Below, one piece after another: positions 25,309-34,207 of a stretch of 64,000 nt of DNA. A model generated the notes under the pieces. The model was given only the letters and a program-made list of their open reading frames with translations. It had not been told where the DNA came from and did no database searches. The DNA is from Streptomyces sp. Ncost-T10-10d (lineage in GTDB: Bacteria > Actinomycetota > Actinomycetes > Streptomycetales > Streptomycetaceae): the NCBI RefSeq assembly GCF_900091955.1, contig NZ_FMDF01000135.1:1-64000 (forward strand), given 5' to 3'. Position 1 is the stretch's first letter. Each line of letters starts with the position of its first letter. The translations under genes were made by a program, and so were the position numbers.

Positions 25309-26189
25309 GCGCCGTCTGGCTGGTCACCGGAGCCGCCGGGATGCTGGGCCAGGACGTCCTGGCCCGGCTTGCCCGCGAGGACATCACCGTGGTCGCCGCG
25401 GACCGCGCGGCCATGGACATTGCGGACCCCGGATCGGTGCGCGCCGGCTTCGACGAGCACCGCCCCGCCGTCGTGGTGAACTGCGCCGCCTGGACCGCTG
25501 TCGACGACGCCGAGTCCCAGGAGGACGCCGCGCTGCGGGTCAACGGCACAGGCCCCGAGGTCCTTGCCGCGGCCTGCCGTGAACACGGTGCCGTCCTCCT
25601 CCAGGTCTCGACCGACTACGTCTTCGCCGGGGACGGCGACAAGCCGTACGCCGAGGACGGCCCCACCGGACCGCGCAGCGCCTACGGCCGCACCAAACTC
25701 GCCGGCGAGCAGGCCGTGCTCGACACCCTGCCGGACACCGGCTACGTGGTCCGTACCGCCTGGCTGTACGGTGCGGGCGGTGGCAACTTCGTCCGTACGA
25801 TGATCAAGCTGGAGGGCGTCAAGGAAACCCTTGACGTGGTGGACGACCAGCGCGGACAGCCCACCTGGACCGTCGATCTGGCCGACCGGCTGGTCCGGCT
25901 CGGACAGGCCGCCCTCGCGGGCACCGCCCCCGCGGGTGTCTACCACGGCACCAGCGGCGGCGAGACGACCTGGTTCGGCTTCACCCGGGAGATCTTCCGG
26001 CTGCTCGGAACCGACCCTGCGCGCGTGAGCCCCACCACCAGCGAGGCCTTCGTACGGCCGGCTCCCCGTCCCGCGTTCAGCGTGCTGGGACACGACCGCT
26101 GGGCAGTGGCCGGGATCGAACCGATCCGGGACTGGCGGGCGGCACTGGAAGAGGCATTCCCGGCACTTCTCGCAGCAGAGCGATCGTGA
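25305..26189 (+). CDS. rmlD: dTDP-4-dehydrorhamnose reductase
   Basis: A 294-residue reductase of the SDR type. The cofactor motif GAAGMLGQDV lies near residue 8, STDYVFAGDG near 105 and the catalytic YGRTKLAGE (YxxxK) near 127. It performs the last step to dTDP-L-rhamnose. The GTG at 25305 overlaps the rmlB stop by 4 nt, so the longer ORF from 25251 is rejected. rmlC, the remaining pathway gene, is on the opposite strand 1 kb away. Confidence 0.95.
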   Translation: MSAVWLVTGAAGMLGQDVLARLAREDITVVAADRAAMDIADPGSVRAGFDEHRPAVVVNCAAWTAVDDAESQEDAALRVNGTGPEVLAAACREHGAVLLQVSTDYVFAGDGDKPYAEDGPTGPRSAYGRTKLAGEQAVLDTLPDTGYVVRTAWLYGAGGGNFVRTMIKLEGVKETLDVVDDQRGQPTWTVDLADRLVRLGQAALAGTAPAGVYHGTSGGETTWFGFTREIFRLLGTDPARVSPTTSEAFVRPAPRPAFSVLGHDRWAVAGIEPIRDWRAALEEAFPALLAAERS

Positions 26190-26345
26190 TCGTCGAATGA
26201 TCATATCGACGGTCAAATCCCGTCGAATTCCAAAGATGTGAACAACGAAGGTTTACATAGGGGAGAACGCTTACATCACAGTGCGGTCATGGGGTAACTT
26301 CGCCGGGGACCAGACCAGTTGGTTTCCTCCGAAGGGCTGCTCCAC

Positions 26346-27140
26346 GTGAACCGCCATGACTTTCTGCGTCAATTGCACCGCGTCTACCGGCCTCGGAACT
26401 ATTTGGAGATCGGGGTCAACGACGGCAGGAGCCTGGCCCTCTCGCGAGTGCCCTCCGTCGCCGTCGACCCAGCCTTCCGCGTGGTGACGGACATCAGTTG
26501 CGACGTCCACCTGGTCAAGGCGACGAGCGACGACTTCTTCGCCCGCAAGGACCCGCTGCTTCACCTGCGCAACGGCCGCAACCCGTTCCGCGCCCTCGCC
26601 CGCCGCGATCCCCTCAATGTGCTCGGTGGGGATCCGAAGCTGGAGCTCGCCTTCATCGACGGCATGCACCTCTTCGAGTACGCCCTGCGCGACTTCATGA
26701 ACGTCGAGAAGCATGCCCGCTGGTCGAGCGTGATCGTGCTGGACGACATGCTGCCGCGCGATGTCGACGAGGCGGCCCGCGACCGGCACACCAAGTTCTG
26801 GACCGGTGATGTGTACAAGGTGGTGCAGGTGCTGCGCCGCTACCGTCCCGACCTGGTGGTCGTCGAGGTGGACACGGCGCCGACCGGTGTGGTCGCCGTG
26901 TTCGGCGCCAACCCGGAGAGCGACATCTTGAAGAACGCGTACGACAAGATCATCGAGGAGTACGTCGTACCCGATCCGCAGGATGTGCCGGAGGAGGTGC
27001 TGGTGCGGAAGAACGCCGTCCAGCCCGAGACGCTGCTCGGCGCCGACTTCTGGCCGGCCCTGGCCCGTGCCCGCAACCTGCGCCGTCCCCGCTCGGCGTT
27101 CGCACCCCTGCGGGGGCGCATCGAGGCCGTGACGAGCTGA
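26346..27140 (+). CDS. Class I SAM-dependent methyltransferase (Methyltransf_24-like)
   Basis: A 264-residue protein. A glycine-rich motif I (YLEIGVNDGRSLA) is near residue 18, and FIDGMHLFEYALRDF near 110 matches the IDG-x-H pattern of the Methyltransf_24 type found in glycan gene clusters. VIVLDDMLPRD follows near 138. It probably methylates a hydroxyl of a sugar in the polymer, for example a rhamnose residue; the substrate is inferred from position only. The GTG at 26346 has GAAGGG 9 nt upstream; the TTG at 26319 is less likely. The leader region (26190-26345) has paired TTTACAT/CTTACAT elements about 18 bp apart and a CGACGG/CCGTCG repeat that may be regulatory. Confidence 0.72.
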   Translation: MNRHDFLRQLHRVYRPRNYLEIGVNDGRSLALSRVPSVAVDPAFRVVTDISCDVHLVKATSDDFFARKDPLLHLRNGRNPFRALARRDPLNVLGGDPKLELAFIDGMHLFEYALRDFMNVEKHARWSSVIVLDDMLPRDVDEAARDRHTKFWTGDVYKVVQVLRRYRPDLVVVEVDTAPTGVVAVFGANPESDILKNAYDKIIEEYVVPDPQDVPEEVLVRKNAVQPETLLGADFWPALARARNLRRPRSAFAPLRGRIEAVTS

Positions 27141-27157
27141 CCGGACCGAGACAGTGA

Positions 27158-27193
27158 GAAGCCCCCGTGATCCGTACGGACCACGGGGGCTTC
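27158..27193. terminator. Bidirectional terminator between the methyltransferase gene and rmlC
   Basis: Perfect 12-bp inverted repeat (27158-27169 with 27182-27193); the loop contains the 10-bp palindrome TCCGTACGGA. It sits between convergent genes. Confidence 0.87.
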
Positions 27194-27210
27194 GGCGTTC
27201 CTGTCCGGGC

Positions 27211-27810
27211 TCAGCCGCGGGCGCGCAGCTGCGCGTAGTACGCCTGGCACGCCTCGTACGACGGCAGCAGGCCCTGCTCCTCGGCCTCGGCCAGCGAGGG
27301 GGCCGCGGCGTCCTTGTCGGACAGCAGCGGGGTGGTCCCCTCCGGCCACTCGATGCCCAGCTCGGGGTCGAGCGGGTTGATGCCGTGCTCGCGGCCGGGC
27401 GCGTAGCCCTCCGAGCACAGATAGACGACCGACGCGTCGTCCGTCAGGGCCATGAAGGCATGGCCGAGACCCTCGGCGAGATAGACGGCGTGATGGTCCG
27501 CATCGTCGAGCCGGACGGCTTCCCACTGCTTGTACGTGGGGGAGCCGACCCGGATGTCCACGATGACGTCGAGCACCGCGCCACGTACGCACTTGACGTA
27601 CTTCGCCTGGCTCGGCGGCACGTCGGCGAAGTGGACGCCGCGCAGCGTTCCCCGGCTGGAGATGGAGAAGTTGGCCTGCGCGAGCTGCAGAGTGTGTCCG
27701 ACAGCCTCGCTGAGTGCCGACGCCTTGAACCACTCGTGGAAGCTGCCGCGGCTGTCCGGGAAGACCTTGGGCTCGTGCACCCAGGCCCCTTCGATGGAGA
27801 GCTGCCGCAT
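27211..27810 (-). CDS. rmlC: dTDP-4-dehydrorhamnose 3,5-epimerase
   Basis: A 199-residue cupin enzyme. It has FPDSRGSFHEWF near residue 17, the active-site segment SSRGTLRGVHF (H near 60), VRGAVLDVIVDIRVGSPTYKQW, and GLGHAFMAL near 115. It epimerises C3 and C5 of the 4-keto sugar between RmlB and RmlD. It is transcribed with the upstream long GT2 gene (64-nt gap) on the minus strand, so the rhamnose pathway is divided between two convergent units. Confidence 0.95.
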   Translation of the reverse strand: MRQLSIEGAWVHEPKVFPDSRGSFHEWFKASALSEAVGHTLQLAQANFSISSRGTLRGVHFADVPPSQAKYVKCVRGAVLDVIVDIRVGSPTYKQWEAVRLDDADHHAVYLAEGLGHAFMALTDDASVVYLCSEGYAPGREHGINPLDPELGIEWPEGTTPLLSDKDAAAPSLAEAEEQGLLPSYEACQAYYAQLRARG

Positions 27811-27874
27811 GCGATCACGTCCTTGTTCCGATGTGTTTGATGCTGGTGCTGGTGGGACCGTCGTCGGCAGCGGA

Positions 27875-29914
27875 TCAGCCGGTGAGCCGGGCGGCGAGAC
27901 GGCGCGCGCGCTTGCGGCCCTGCGGCGGGAGCCTGCGCACGATCGGGCCGCCGACGGCGCGCAGCGCGCGACGCAGCGTCGCCTTCCGGCGTTGCGAGGC
28001 AGCCCCGGCCATGATCGCGTCCGCGGCCTGGGGCAGTTCGGGATCGAGCTGGATCCTGCCGCCCTTGTCGACGGTGACGTCGCAGAGGCCGAGTGCGGGG
28101 CCCTTCTCGCCGTCCAGCCGTACGGAGAGCTTCCAGGCGCCCGCCGCGACGCCGGCGGCGCGGCCGGGCACGGTGAGGTGGGCCCTGCCTTCCGTCGGTT
28201 GCAGCACGGTACGCAGCGTGTGCACGGCCGAACCGGTTCCGTCGACCGGGCTCAGGACCAGCTGGGCGTCGGAGGCGACGGTCGTCGTGGCGGTGAAGAG
28301 CTCCAAGCGGAGCTCGGGCCGCCGACCCGGGGTCCGTAGAACGGGACGGCCGCCCAGATAGTCGGCAAGCTTCTTGCTGCGACGGGCGACATCGAGCGTG
28401 AGGTTGCCGTGCGGGTCGGTGAAGTACGGGATGACGGAACGGGCCGGCGAGCCGAGCGAGGCAGGCAGGCAGGAGGCGTCCACCTCCGGTGCGCGGTCGG
28501 CACCCAGCCTTGCCTTGCGGACCAGGCCCAGGCCGCGCAGCGGCACCCAGATGTCCCAGAAGCCGCGGGAGACCCGGCCACGGCCCTTGACCGCCTCCGA
28601 AGACACATGGCCGCTGCCGCTCAGGACGATCTCGCAGGCTCCGTCGCCGAGTTCAACGGTCCGAGTGGTGAACGTCGCGGGGCAGGGCCATTCGACGGCC
28701 GTCTCGCGATTGCGCAGGGACAGTTCGGCGGAGAAGCCGTCGATGTCGTCGGTGACATCGAGGAGTTCGTCCTCGGCCAGCAGCCCGCCGCCGTTGTCCG
28801 GGTGCAGGAAGTAGCGGCCGTCCCGGTGCAGCAGTTTCACAGGGGCCTCGTCGTCCCCCTGGACCAGCCGGGCGGTGACGGTGACGGCGACGCGGCCGTC
28901 CGGCTGCCAGGCGAACTCCTCCAGACGTGCCGACGCCTTGACGGACCCGGCGAACCGGGCGATCCGGAGCAGCCCCTCCCGGTCGTCCCTGCGCAGGAGT
29001 GTGGACCGGATCCGCAACAGCGGGCCGAGGCCGTCGTGCACGCCGTCGCCCATGAAGTCGATGGCCAGCGGCCTGATCGCGTCGCACATCTCGTCGAAGA
29101 ACTCGGGCTGGTACTTGACCACCGCGGGTTCGCTGAGCCGGCTCAGCATCTCGACCCGGTAGAAGCGGCGGAGCAGCAGATCCCGAAACTCGCCCGGCTC
29201 GGTGTTGGCCACGACGACGTCCAGGACTTCGCGGAGGTTTCCGTAGTAGTCGGCCGGAACGATCCTGGTGGATCCGGCGTTCTTGCCGTCGTCACGCCGG
29301 GAATAGAAGTAACAGGTGTAGTTCCCCAGGATGGAGACGACTTCGGCCGGGAAGTACGCCTGCATCATGTAGAGCTGGTCCTCGAGGCGGCGCTTGCCCT
29401 CGGGGTAGGCGATGCCGTTCTTGCGGAGGAACTCCGTCCGGAACATCTTGTGCGGCGTGAGGCTGTCGTACAGCGGTGCGTCGCGCAGGGTGCACTTCTC
29501 GCGGTTCTTCTTGAACACGCCGTGCGGGACGCCGCGGAAGTTGCTGGCCACCTTGCCGATGACAATGTCCGAGTTGTTGCGGTGCCCCATCTCGTACAGC
29601 CGGCGCAGGGCGTCGGAGGCGAGATGGTCGTCCTGGTCCACGAACTGGACGTACTCGCCCTTCGCCTCGTCCACACCGACGTTGCGGGGCTTTCCCGGCC
29701 ATCCCGAGTTGGGGATGGTGATCACCCGGAAATGAGGGTGTTCCGCCGCCAGCTTTTCGAGCCGTTCAGGAGTGTCGTCCGTTGATCCATCGTTGACGAA
29801 GAGAACTTCGAACTCCCCTGCAGGGAGCGTCTGTCGCAGAAGTGAGTCGATGCAGGGGTCGATGTACTTGCCCGGGTTGTATACCGGAATGACGACACTT
29901 ACTTTGACTGGCAT
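27875..29914 (-). CDS. GT2-family glycosyltransferase with large C-terminal region
   Basis: A 679-residue protein. The GT-A domain begins VKVSVVIPVYNPGKYIDPCI, with NDGSTDDTPERL near residue 40, NSGWPGKPRN near 70, the acidic DQDDHLASD near 95 and DIVIGKV near 120. A CYFYSRRDDGKNAG segment near 215 parallels CYHLVGRDDGKH in the 21878 protein. Residues ~330-679 form a beta-rich extension ending in a basic tail (RKRARRLAARL), like the 3171 protein but longer. The ATG at 29914 gives the GT2 start; the ORF can be read up to 30238 but that extension has no GT2 character and is rejected. It is co-transcribed with rmlC, so it may transfer rhamnose or act on a rhamnosylated intermediate (inference). 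Confidence 0.85.
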   Translation of the reverse strand: MPVKVSVVIPVYNPGKYIDPCIDSLLRQTLPAGEFEVLFVNDGSTDDTPERLEKLAAEHPHFRVITIPNSGWPGKPRNVGVDEAKGEYVQFVDQDDHLASDALRRLYEMGHRNNSDIVIGKVASNFRGVPHGVFKKNREKCTLRDAPLYDSLTPHKMFRTEFLRKNGIAYPEGKRRLEDQLYMMQAYFPAEVVSILGNYTCYFYSRRDDGKNAGSTRIVPADYYGNLREVLDVVVANTEPGEFRDLLLRRFYRVEMLSRLSEPAVVKYQPEFFDEMCDAIRPLAIDFMGDGVHDGLGPLLRIRSTLLRRDDREGLLRIARFAGSVKASARLEEFAWQPDGRVAVTVTARLVQGDDEAPVKLLHRDGRYFLHPDNGGGLLAEDELLDVTDDIDGFSAELSLRNRETAVEWPCPATFTTRTVELGDGACEIVLSGSGHVSSEAVKGRGRVSRGFWDIWVPLRGLGLVRKARLGADRAPEVDASCLPASLGSPARSVIPYFTDPHGNLTLDVARRSKKLADYLGGRPVLRTPGRRPELRLELFTATTTVASDAQLVLSPVDGTGSAVHTLRTVLQPTEGRAHLTVPGRAAGVAAGAWKLSVRLDGEKGPALGLCDVTVDKGGRIQLDPELPQAADAIMAGAASQRRKATLRRALRAVGGPIVRRLPPQGRKRARRLAARLTG

Positions 29915-30304
29915 CGCTGCTGTCCCATGTCTGGTAGAGGTCCCTGGAGATGGTGGCGGATGCGGGGCTGACACTGCACACTGCCGAAGAAACGGGGGAG
30001 GGCCGCCGCCATGCACCCTATCGGCTGTTAGATGAGCGAGATGTTCCGATGGTTGCGCCGGTTGGAGCGCTTCGATTTTCCCGTGCCCGTTCGCCCGGTG
30101 CCGGTGCACTACGTCGAGAAGCCGATCATTCGATATGAGTAATGAGCTTGACTGCTGACGCGGCTGTCGATTTCTTCGGCAGCGGGGCCGGACGCACGGG
30201 CCATGGGGTCGCTCACAGGTCCACGGGCCGGAACGCACAGGCGCGGATTCCGCCGCTCGCGTAGATTGCCAGGGCTGGGCGAGGCCGAATCATTGGGGTT
30301 GTAC
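29915..30304. other. Divergent gene-free region between the GT2 gene and proB
   Basis: A 390-bp region that must hold promoters for both the GT2-rmlC unit and proB. TAGATT (30262-30267) is a possible -10 box for proB, giving a leader of about 35 nt, but no matching -35 is evident. Short open frames here are shadows without ribosome sites. Confidence 0.38.
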
Positions 30305-31444
30305 GTGTCAGGGGCAAGGCAGGGCGTCACAGAGGCCCGCAGGATCGTGGTCAAGGTCGGTTCCTCATCCCTCACCACCGCGGCGGGCGGCCTCGACGCG
30401 GACCGTGTCGACGCGCTCGTCGACGTGCTCGCCAAGGTGAGGAGCGGCGGGGAGCGCGAGATCGTGCTGGTCTCCAGCGGCGCCATCGCGGCCGGGCTCG
30501 CCCCGCTCGGGCTGCACCGCCGGCCCAAGGACCTGGCCAGACAGCAGGCCGCGGCCAGCGTCGGACAGGGACTGCTCGTCGCCCGTTACACCGCCTCCTT
30601 CGCGCGTTACGGCGTACGCGTCGGCCAGGTGCTGCTCACCAGCAACGACACCAGCCGCCGCGCCCACTACCGCAACGCCTACCGCACACTCGACCAGCTC
30701 CTGGACATGGGTGCGCTCCCGATCGTCAACGAGAACGACACCGTCGCCACCGACGAGATCCGGTTCGGTGACAACGACCGGCTCGCCGCGCTCGTCGCCC
30801 ATCTCGTCCGCGCGGATCTGCTGGTCCTCCTCTCGGACGTGGACGGCCTCTACGACGGCGACCCCAGCACCCCGGGCACGTCGCGGGTCGCCGAAGTGGC
30901 CGGCCCCGAGGATCTCGCGGGTGTCACCATCGGCAGCGCGGGGAAGGGCGGCGTCGGCACCGGCGGCATGGTCACCAAGGTCGAGGCCGCCCGGATCGCC
31001 ACGGCTGCGGGAGTCCCGGTCGTCCTCACCTCCGCGAGCCGGGCCGCCGACGCGTTGGCCGGACGCGACACCGGCACGTACTTCCACCGCACCGGACGCC
31101 GCTCGGCGGACCGGCTCCTCTGGCTTGCGCACGCCTCCACCCCGCAGGGCTCGCTGACCCTCGACGACGGGGCCGTACAGGCGGTCGTCGAGCGGCACAG
31201 TTCGCTGCTGCCTGCAGGAATCGCCGCGATCGAGGGCGAGTTCACCGCGGGCGACCCGGTGGAACTGCGCGACCTCGAAGGCCGTCCCGTGGCTCGCGGA
31301 CTCGTCAACTTCGACGCCAAGGAGATTCCGCAGCTGCTCGGCCGATCCACCCGCGATCTGGCGCGTGAACTCGGTCCAGCATATGAGCGCGAGGTCGTAC
31401 ACAGGGACGATCTTGTCGTCCTGCACCCCCGACAGACCCCCTGA
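30305..31444 (+). CDS. proB: Glutamate 5-kinase
   Basis: A 379-residue enzyme. The amino-acid-kinase domain starts RRIVVKVGSSSLT, with VSSGAIAAG near residue 60, NENDTVATDEIRFGDND near 145 and SDVDGLYDGDP near 175. A C-terminal PUA domain covers about 285-375 (LPAGIAAIEGEFTAGDPV). It phosphorylates glutamate in proline synthesis. GTG at 30305 is chosen because the upstream in-frame stretch from 30203 is unlike ProB. proA is two genes downstream. Confidence 0.95.
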   Translation: MSGARQGVTEARRIVVKVGSSSLTTAAGGLDADRVDALVDVLAKVRSGGEREIVLVSSGAIAAGLAPLGLHRRPKDLARQQAAASVGQGLLVARYTASFARYGVRVGQVLLTSNDTSRRAHYRNAYRTLDQLLDMGALPIVNENDTVATDEIRFGDNDRLAALVAHLVRADLLVLLSDVDGLYDGDPSTPGTSRVAEVAGPEDLAGVTIGSAGKGGVGTGGMVTKVEAARIATAAGVPVVLTSASRAADALAGRDTGTYFHRTGRRSADRLLWLAHASTPQGSLTLDDGAVQAVVERHSSLLPAGIAAIEGEFTAGDPVELRDLEGRPVARGLVNFDAKEIPQLLGRSTRDLARELGPAYEREVVHRDDLVVLHPRQTP

Positions 31445-31576
31445 AACGGCTGAAAGTCCAGCCTCCGGGCAGGGACCTTCACGAAAAGCGCCCCATCGTC
31501 GGCCGCGGACTGGTCAACTTTGTAACGGGGGCACAGCGGGGTACAGCACAGCAAACGCATTCACAGGAGGCCGCCG

Positions 31577-32077
31577 GTGAGACGAGCGCGCCCGGGGGCG
31601 CCGCCCCGAGGAACGGGTGGCAGGGCCCTGACCAGTGTCGGAGCAGGTGTCGGCTTCGACGAGAGCCGGTCCTTGGACCGCAGGGACGGCCGGACCACCG
31701 GGCCCGAGCCGACGGTGGCGAAGGAGGAGCGCACCCCGTCGAGACTCTGGCACATCACGCTCAGTGTCTCGGGCGCCGCGATTCCTCTGAAGGAGGTCAG
31801 ACGCGGTCTCGAACAGCTCGCGCACGACCATCCCTTCCTGCTGACCAGCCGGTACGCCAACGACCACGCAGAGATCCGCTACTGGGAAGAGGCCCGCGAT
31901 CTGCACGATGCGGCGGCCGTCGCGCTCCGGTTGTGGGGGGAACACCGCTCCACCGCCGGGCTTCCGCCCTGGGAGATCGTCGGCCTGGAAGTCATCGACC
32001 GGGAGACGTACCACCAGCGCGTCGCCGAGGGATACGGGCCGCCCCCGGCCGCCCCGGTCGGCGTGCACCCGTACTGA
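31577..32077 (+). CDS. Conserved hypothetical protein between proB and proA
   Basis: A 166-residue soluble protein with no recognised catalytic motif. The first ~55 residues are basic and disordered (GAPPRGTGGR); the remainder looks folded (LWHITLSVSGAAIPLKEVRRGLEQLAHDHPFL, quoted in part as LSVSGAAIPLKEVRRGL). A perfect AGGAGG 6 nt before the GTG supports expression. Its place between proB and proA suggests an old streptomycete core gene. Function unknown. Confidence 0.75.
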   Translation: MRRARPGAPPRGTGGRALTSVGAGVGFDESRSLDRRDGRTTGPEPTVAKEERTPSRLWHITLSVSGAAIPLKEVRRGLEQLAHDHPFLLTSRYANDHAEIRYWEEARDLHDAAAVALRLWGEHRSTAGLPPWEIVGLEVIDRETYHQRVAEGYGPPPAAPVGVHPY

Positions 32078-32148
32078 GCGCGGCGGCGGCCCCCGGGGCA
32101 GTTGTCTCGCATCACGGGATACGTGACGGATGCCCGCAGTGTGCGCAC

Positions 32149-32161
32149 TACTCTGCGGGCA
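32149..32161 (+). promoter_or_regulatory. -10 box implying a leaderless proA transcript
   Basis: TACTCT (32149-32154) is followed by exactly 6 nt and then the proA ATG (32161). No Shine-Dalgarno sequence is present. In Streptomyces a TAnnnT box at this distance usually means transcription starts at the A of the start codon. Confidence 0.5.
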
Positions 32162-33444
32162 TGACCACGCTCTCGCCGTACGACAACATGTCCCCGGTCG
32201 CCCAGGCCGCCTACCGGGCACGCTCCGCCGCCGCCGACATCGCGCCACTGCCGCGCGCGGCGAAGGACGACGCGCTGCTGGCGATCGCGGACGCGCTGGA
32301 AGTACGGACGGGCGAGATCGTCACGGCCAACGCCGAGGACGTCGCCCGAGCCCGTGAGGCCGGGACCAGCGAGTCGATCATCGACCGGCTCACCCTCACC
32401 CCGGAACGGATCCGCGCCATCGCCGCCGACGTGCGGGACGTCGCGGCGCTGCCCGACCCGGTCGGCGAGGTCGTCCGCGGTTCGACCCTGCCCAACGGCA
32501 TCGACCTGCGACAGGTCCGGGTGCCGCTCGGCGTGGTCGGGATCATCTACGAGGCCCGGCCCAATGTGACGGTCGACGCCGCTGCCCTCTGCCTGAAATC
32601 GGGCAACGCCGTCCTGCTGCGCGGCTCGTCCTCCGCGTACGCCTCCAATGTCGCGCTCGTACGGGTCCTGCGCGATGCGGTCGGCGGCTCCGGCCTCCCG
32701 GCCGACGCCGTGCAGCTGGTGCCGGGTGAGAACCGCGACTCGGTACGGGAGCTCATGCGGGCGCGCGGCCTCGTCGATGTCCTCATCCCGCGCGGCGGCG
32801 CCTCGCTGATCCGCACAGTGGTCGAGGAATCCACCGTTCCGGTCATCGAGACCGGCACCGGCAACTGCCATGTGTATGTGGACGCGCAGACCGACCTCGA
32901 CATGGCCGTCGACATCCTGATCAACTCCAAGGCGCAGCGCCCGAGCGTCTGCAACTCCGCCGAGACGCTCCTGGTCCACAAGGACATCGCCGCGGACTTC
33001 CTGCCCCGGGCACTTGACGCGCTGGCCGGTGCCGGGGTGACCGTGCACGGCGACGAGCGGGTCCTCGAATACGCCGAGGGGTCCAAGGCCACCGTGGTGG
33101 CGGCGACGCCGGAGGACTGGGAGACCGAGTATCTCTCGTACGACATCGCCGCGGCCGTCGTGGATTCGCTGGACGCGGCCGTCGCGCACATCCGGCTCTG
33201 GTCCTCCGGTCACACCGAGGCGATCGTGACCACCTCCCAGGCCGCGGCGCGCCGCTTCACCCAGTTGGTGGACTCCACGACGGTGGCCGTGAACGCGTCG
33301 ACGCGCTTCACCGACGGCGGTCAGTTCGGCTTCGGAGCCGAGATCGGCATCTCCACGCAGAAGCTGCATGCCAGGGGCCCGATGGGCCTGCCGGAGCTGA
33401 CCTCGACGAAGTACATCGTCACGGGCGACGGCCACGTGCGGTGA
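32161..33444 (+). CDS. proA: Gamma-glutamyl phosphate reductase
   Basis: A 427-residue aldehyde-dehydrogenase-superfamily enzyme. VPLGVVGIIYEARPNVTVDAA lies near residue 120 (cited by its GIIYEARPN core), IPRGGASLI near 215, and the catalytic cysteine is C264 in PSVCNSAETLL. It reduces gamma-glutamyl phosphate to glutamate semialdehyde with NADPH. The ATG at 32161 gives the normal length, and the in-frame extension to 31933 overlaps the upstream gene and is rejected. The start has no ribosome site but has a perfectly placed -10 box, so it is probably translated from a leaderless mRNA. Confidence 0.96.
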   Translation: MTTLSPYDNMSPVAQAAYRARSAAADIAPLPRAAKDDALLAIADALEVRTGEIVTANAEDVARAREAGTSESIIDRLTLTPERIRAIAADVRDVAALPDPVGEVVRGSTLPNGIDLRQVRVPLGVVGIIYEARPNVTVDAAALCLKSGNAVLLRGSSSAYASNVALVRVLRDAVGGSGLPADAVQLVPGENRDSVRELMRARGLVDVLIPRGGASLIRTVVEESTVPVIETGTGNCHVYVDAQTDLDMAVDILINSKAQRPSVCNSAETLLVHKDIAADFLPRALDALAGAGVTVHGDERVLEYAEGSKATVVAATPEDWETEYLSYDIAAAVVDSLDAAVAHIRLWSSGHTEAIVTTSQAAARRFTQLVDSTTVAVNASTRFTDGGQFGFGAEIGISTQKLHARGPMGLPELTSTKYIVTGDGHVR

Positions 33445-33511
33445 CCGTCCGGGTTCGGTGAATGTTGCGGGCTCCCTGCCCAGAACGACCCGGCGAGGCT
33501 AGTCTGGAGCC

Positions 33512-34117
33512 GTGCCGGACGACGTGGGGGGCAGGCCGTTCCCGGACGGCTGGGAGCCCGACGACGACCGCGGGGGCGCGGACGAGGACTTCGCCTCCGT
33601 GGTATTCGACGAGGACTTCGTACGGGCCGCCGAGATCCATGAACCCACCGCCGTGGAGCGACTGCTCGCGGCTGCACAGGCGCGCGCCGAGGCCGAGGCG
33701 TCCCGGGCGCGGGCGGGCGGCGGCCCGCCGGACGACGAGCTCTATGACGAGGGATACGGGCCGGGCGGCGCATACGGCCGCGGGAGCGCCTACGGCGACC
33801 CGCTGGACCCCGATGGCGACGACGTGTACGGCAGTGGCCCCTACGGGCGCCACGGCGGCGCCTTGCGCCCCTACCGAGGTGCGGCGCGCTGGCACCGGCC
33901 GGTGGCCTGGCTGCTCGCCGTCCTGATGGGCATCGGGATGGTCGCGCTGGCCTTCAGCGCCGTCTACCGCAACACCTCGGGCAACCGCCAGGACCCCGCC
34001 CCGCCGCCCGCCACCACAGGCGTGGACAGTCCACCCGGCCCCGTCCCCAGCGCCGTCCCGTCGGCCTCGGTCGGCTATCCCCGCTCCACGGTCTCAGCAC
34101 TCCCGCGCCCGTCCTGA
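33512..34117 (+). CDS. Single-pass membrane protein with VFDE-FVRAA motif (SCO2583-like position)
   Basis: A 201-residue protein: acidic N-terminus, then the motif SVVFDEDFVRAAEIHEPTA (residues 29-47), an Ala/Glu/Arg helix, a Gly/Tyr/Asp-rich disordered part, one membrane segment near 133-152 (PVAWLLAVLMGIGMVALAF) and a short Pro/Ser-rich outside tail. The next gene shares the motif. TAGTCT (33500-33505) lies 6 nt before the GTG, suggesting leaderless initiation. The pair occupies the position of SCO2583/SCO2584 in S. coelicolor; as I recall, SCO2584 was linked there to the spore-wall synthesizing complex with MreB. No enzymatic function can be assigned. Confidence 0.75.
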   Translation: MPDDVGGRPFPDGWEPDDDRGGADEDFASVVFDEDFVRAAEIHEPTAVERLLAAAQARAEAEASRARAGGGPPDDELYDEGYGPGGAYGRGSAYGDPLDPDGDDVYGSGPYGRHGGALRPYRGAARWHRPVAWLLAVLMGIGMVALAFSAVYRNTSGNRQDPAPPPATTGVDSPPGPVPSAVPSASVGYPRSTVSALPRPS

Positions 34118-34173
34118 GGGCGGGCGGCCGGGGTCCCGGGGCAACTCTCGGGCGGTTCTCTCGCGGCTGGGCG

Positions 34174-34201
34174 TTTACCCCGGTCGTAATCGACCTACCC
34201 T
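34174..34201 (+). promoter_or_regulatory. Promoter upstream of the SCO2584-like gene
   Basis: TTTACC (34174-34179), 16-nt spacer, TACCCT (34196-34201). The -10 box lies 6 nt before the ATG of a 23-codon ORF (34208). A CCCCTC/GAGGGG hairpin (about 34212-34228) follows. Confidence 0.5.
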
Positions 34202-34207
34202 GAAGAT

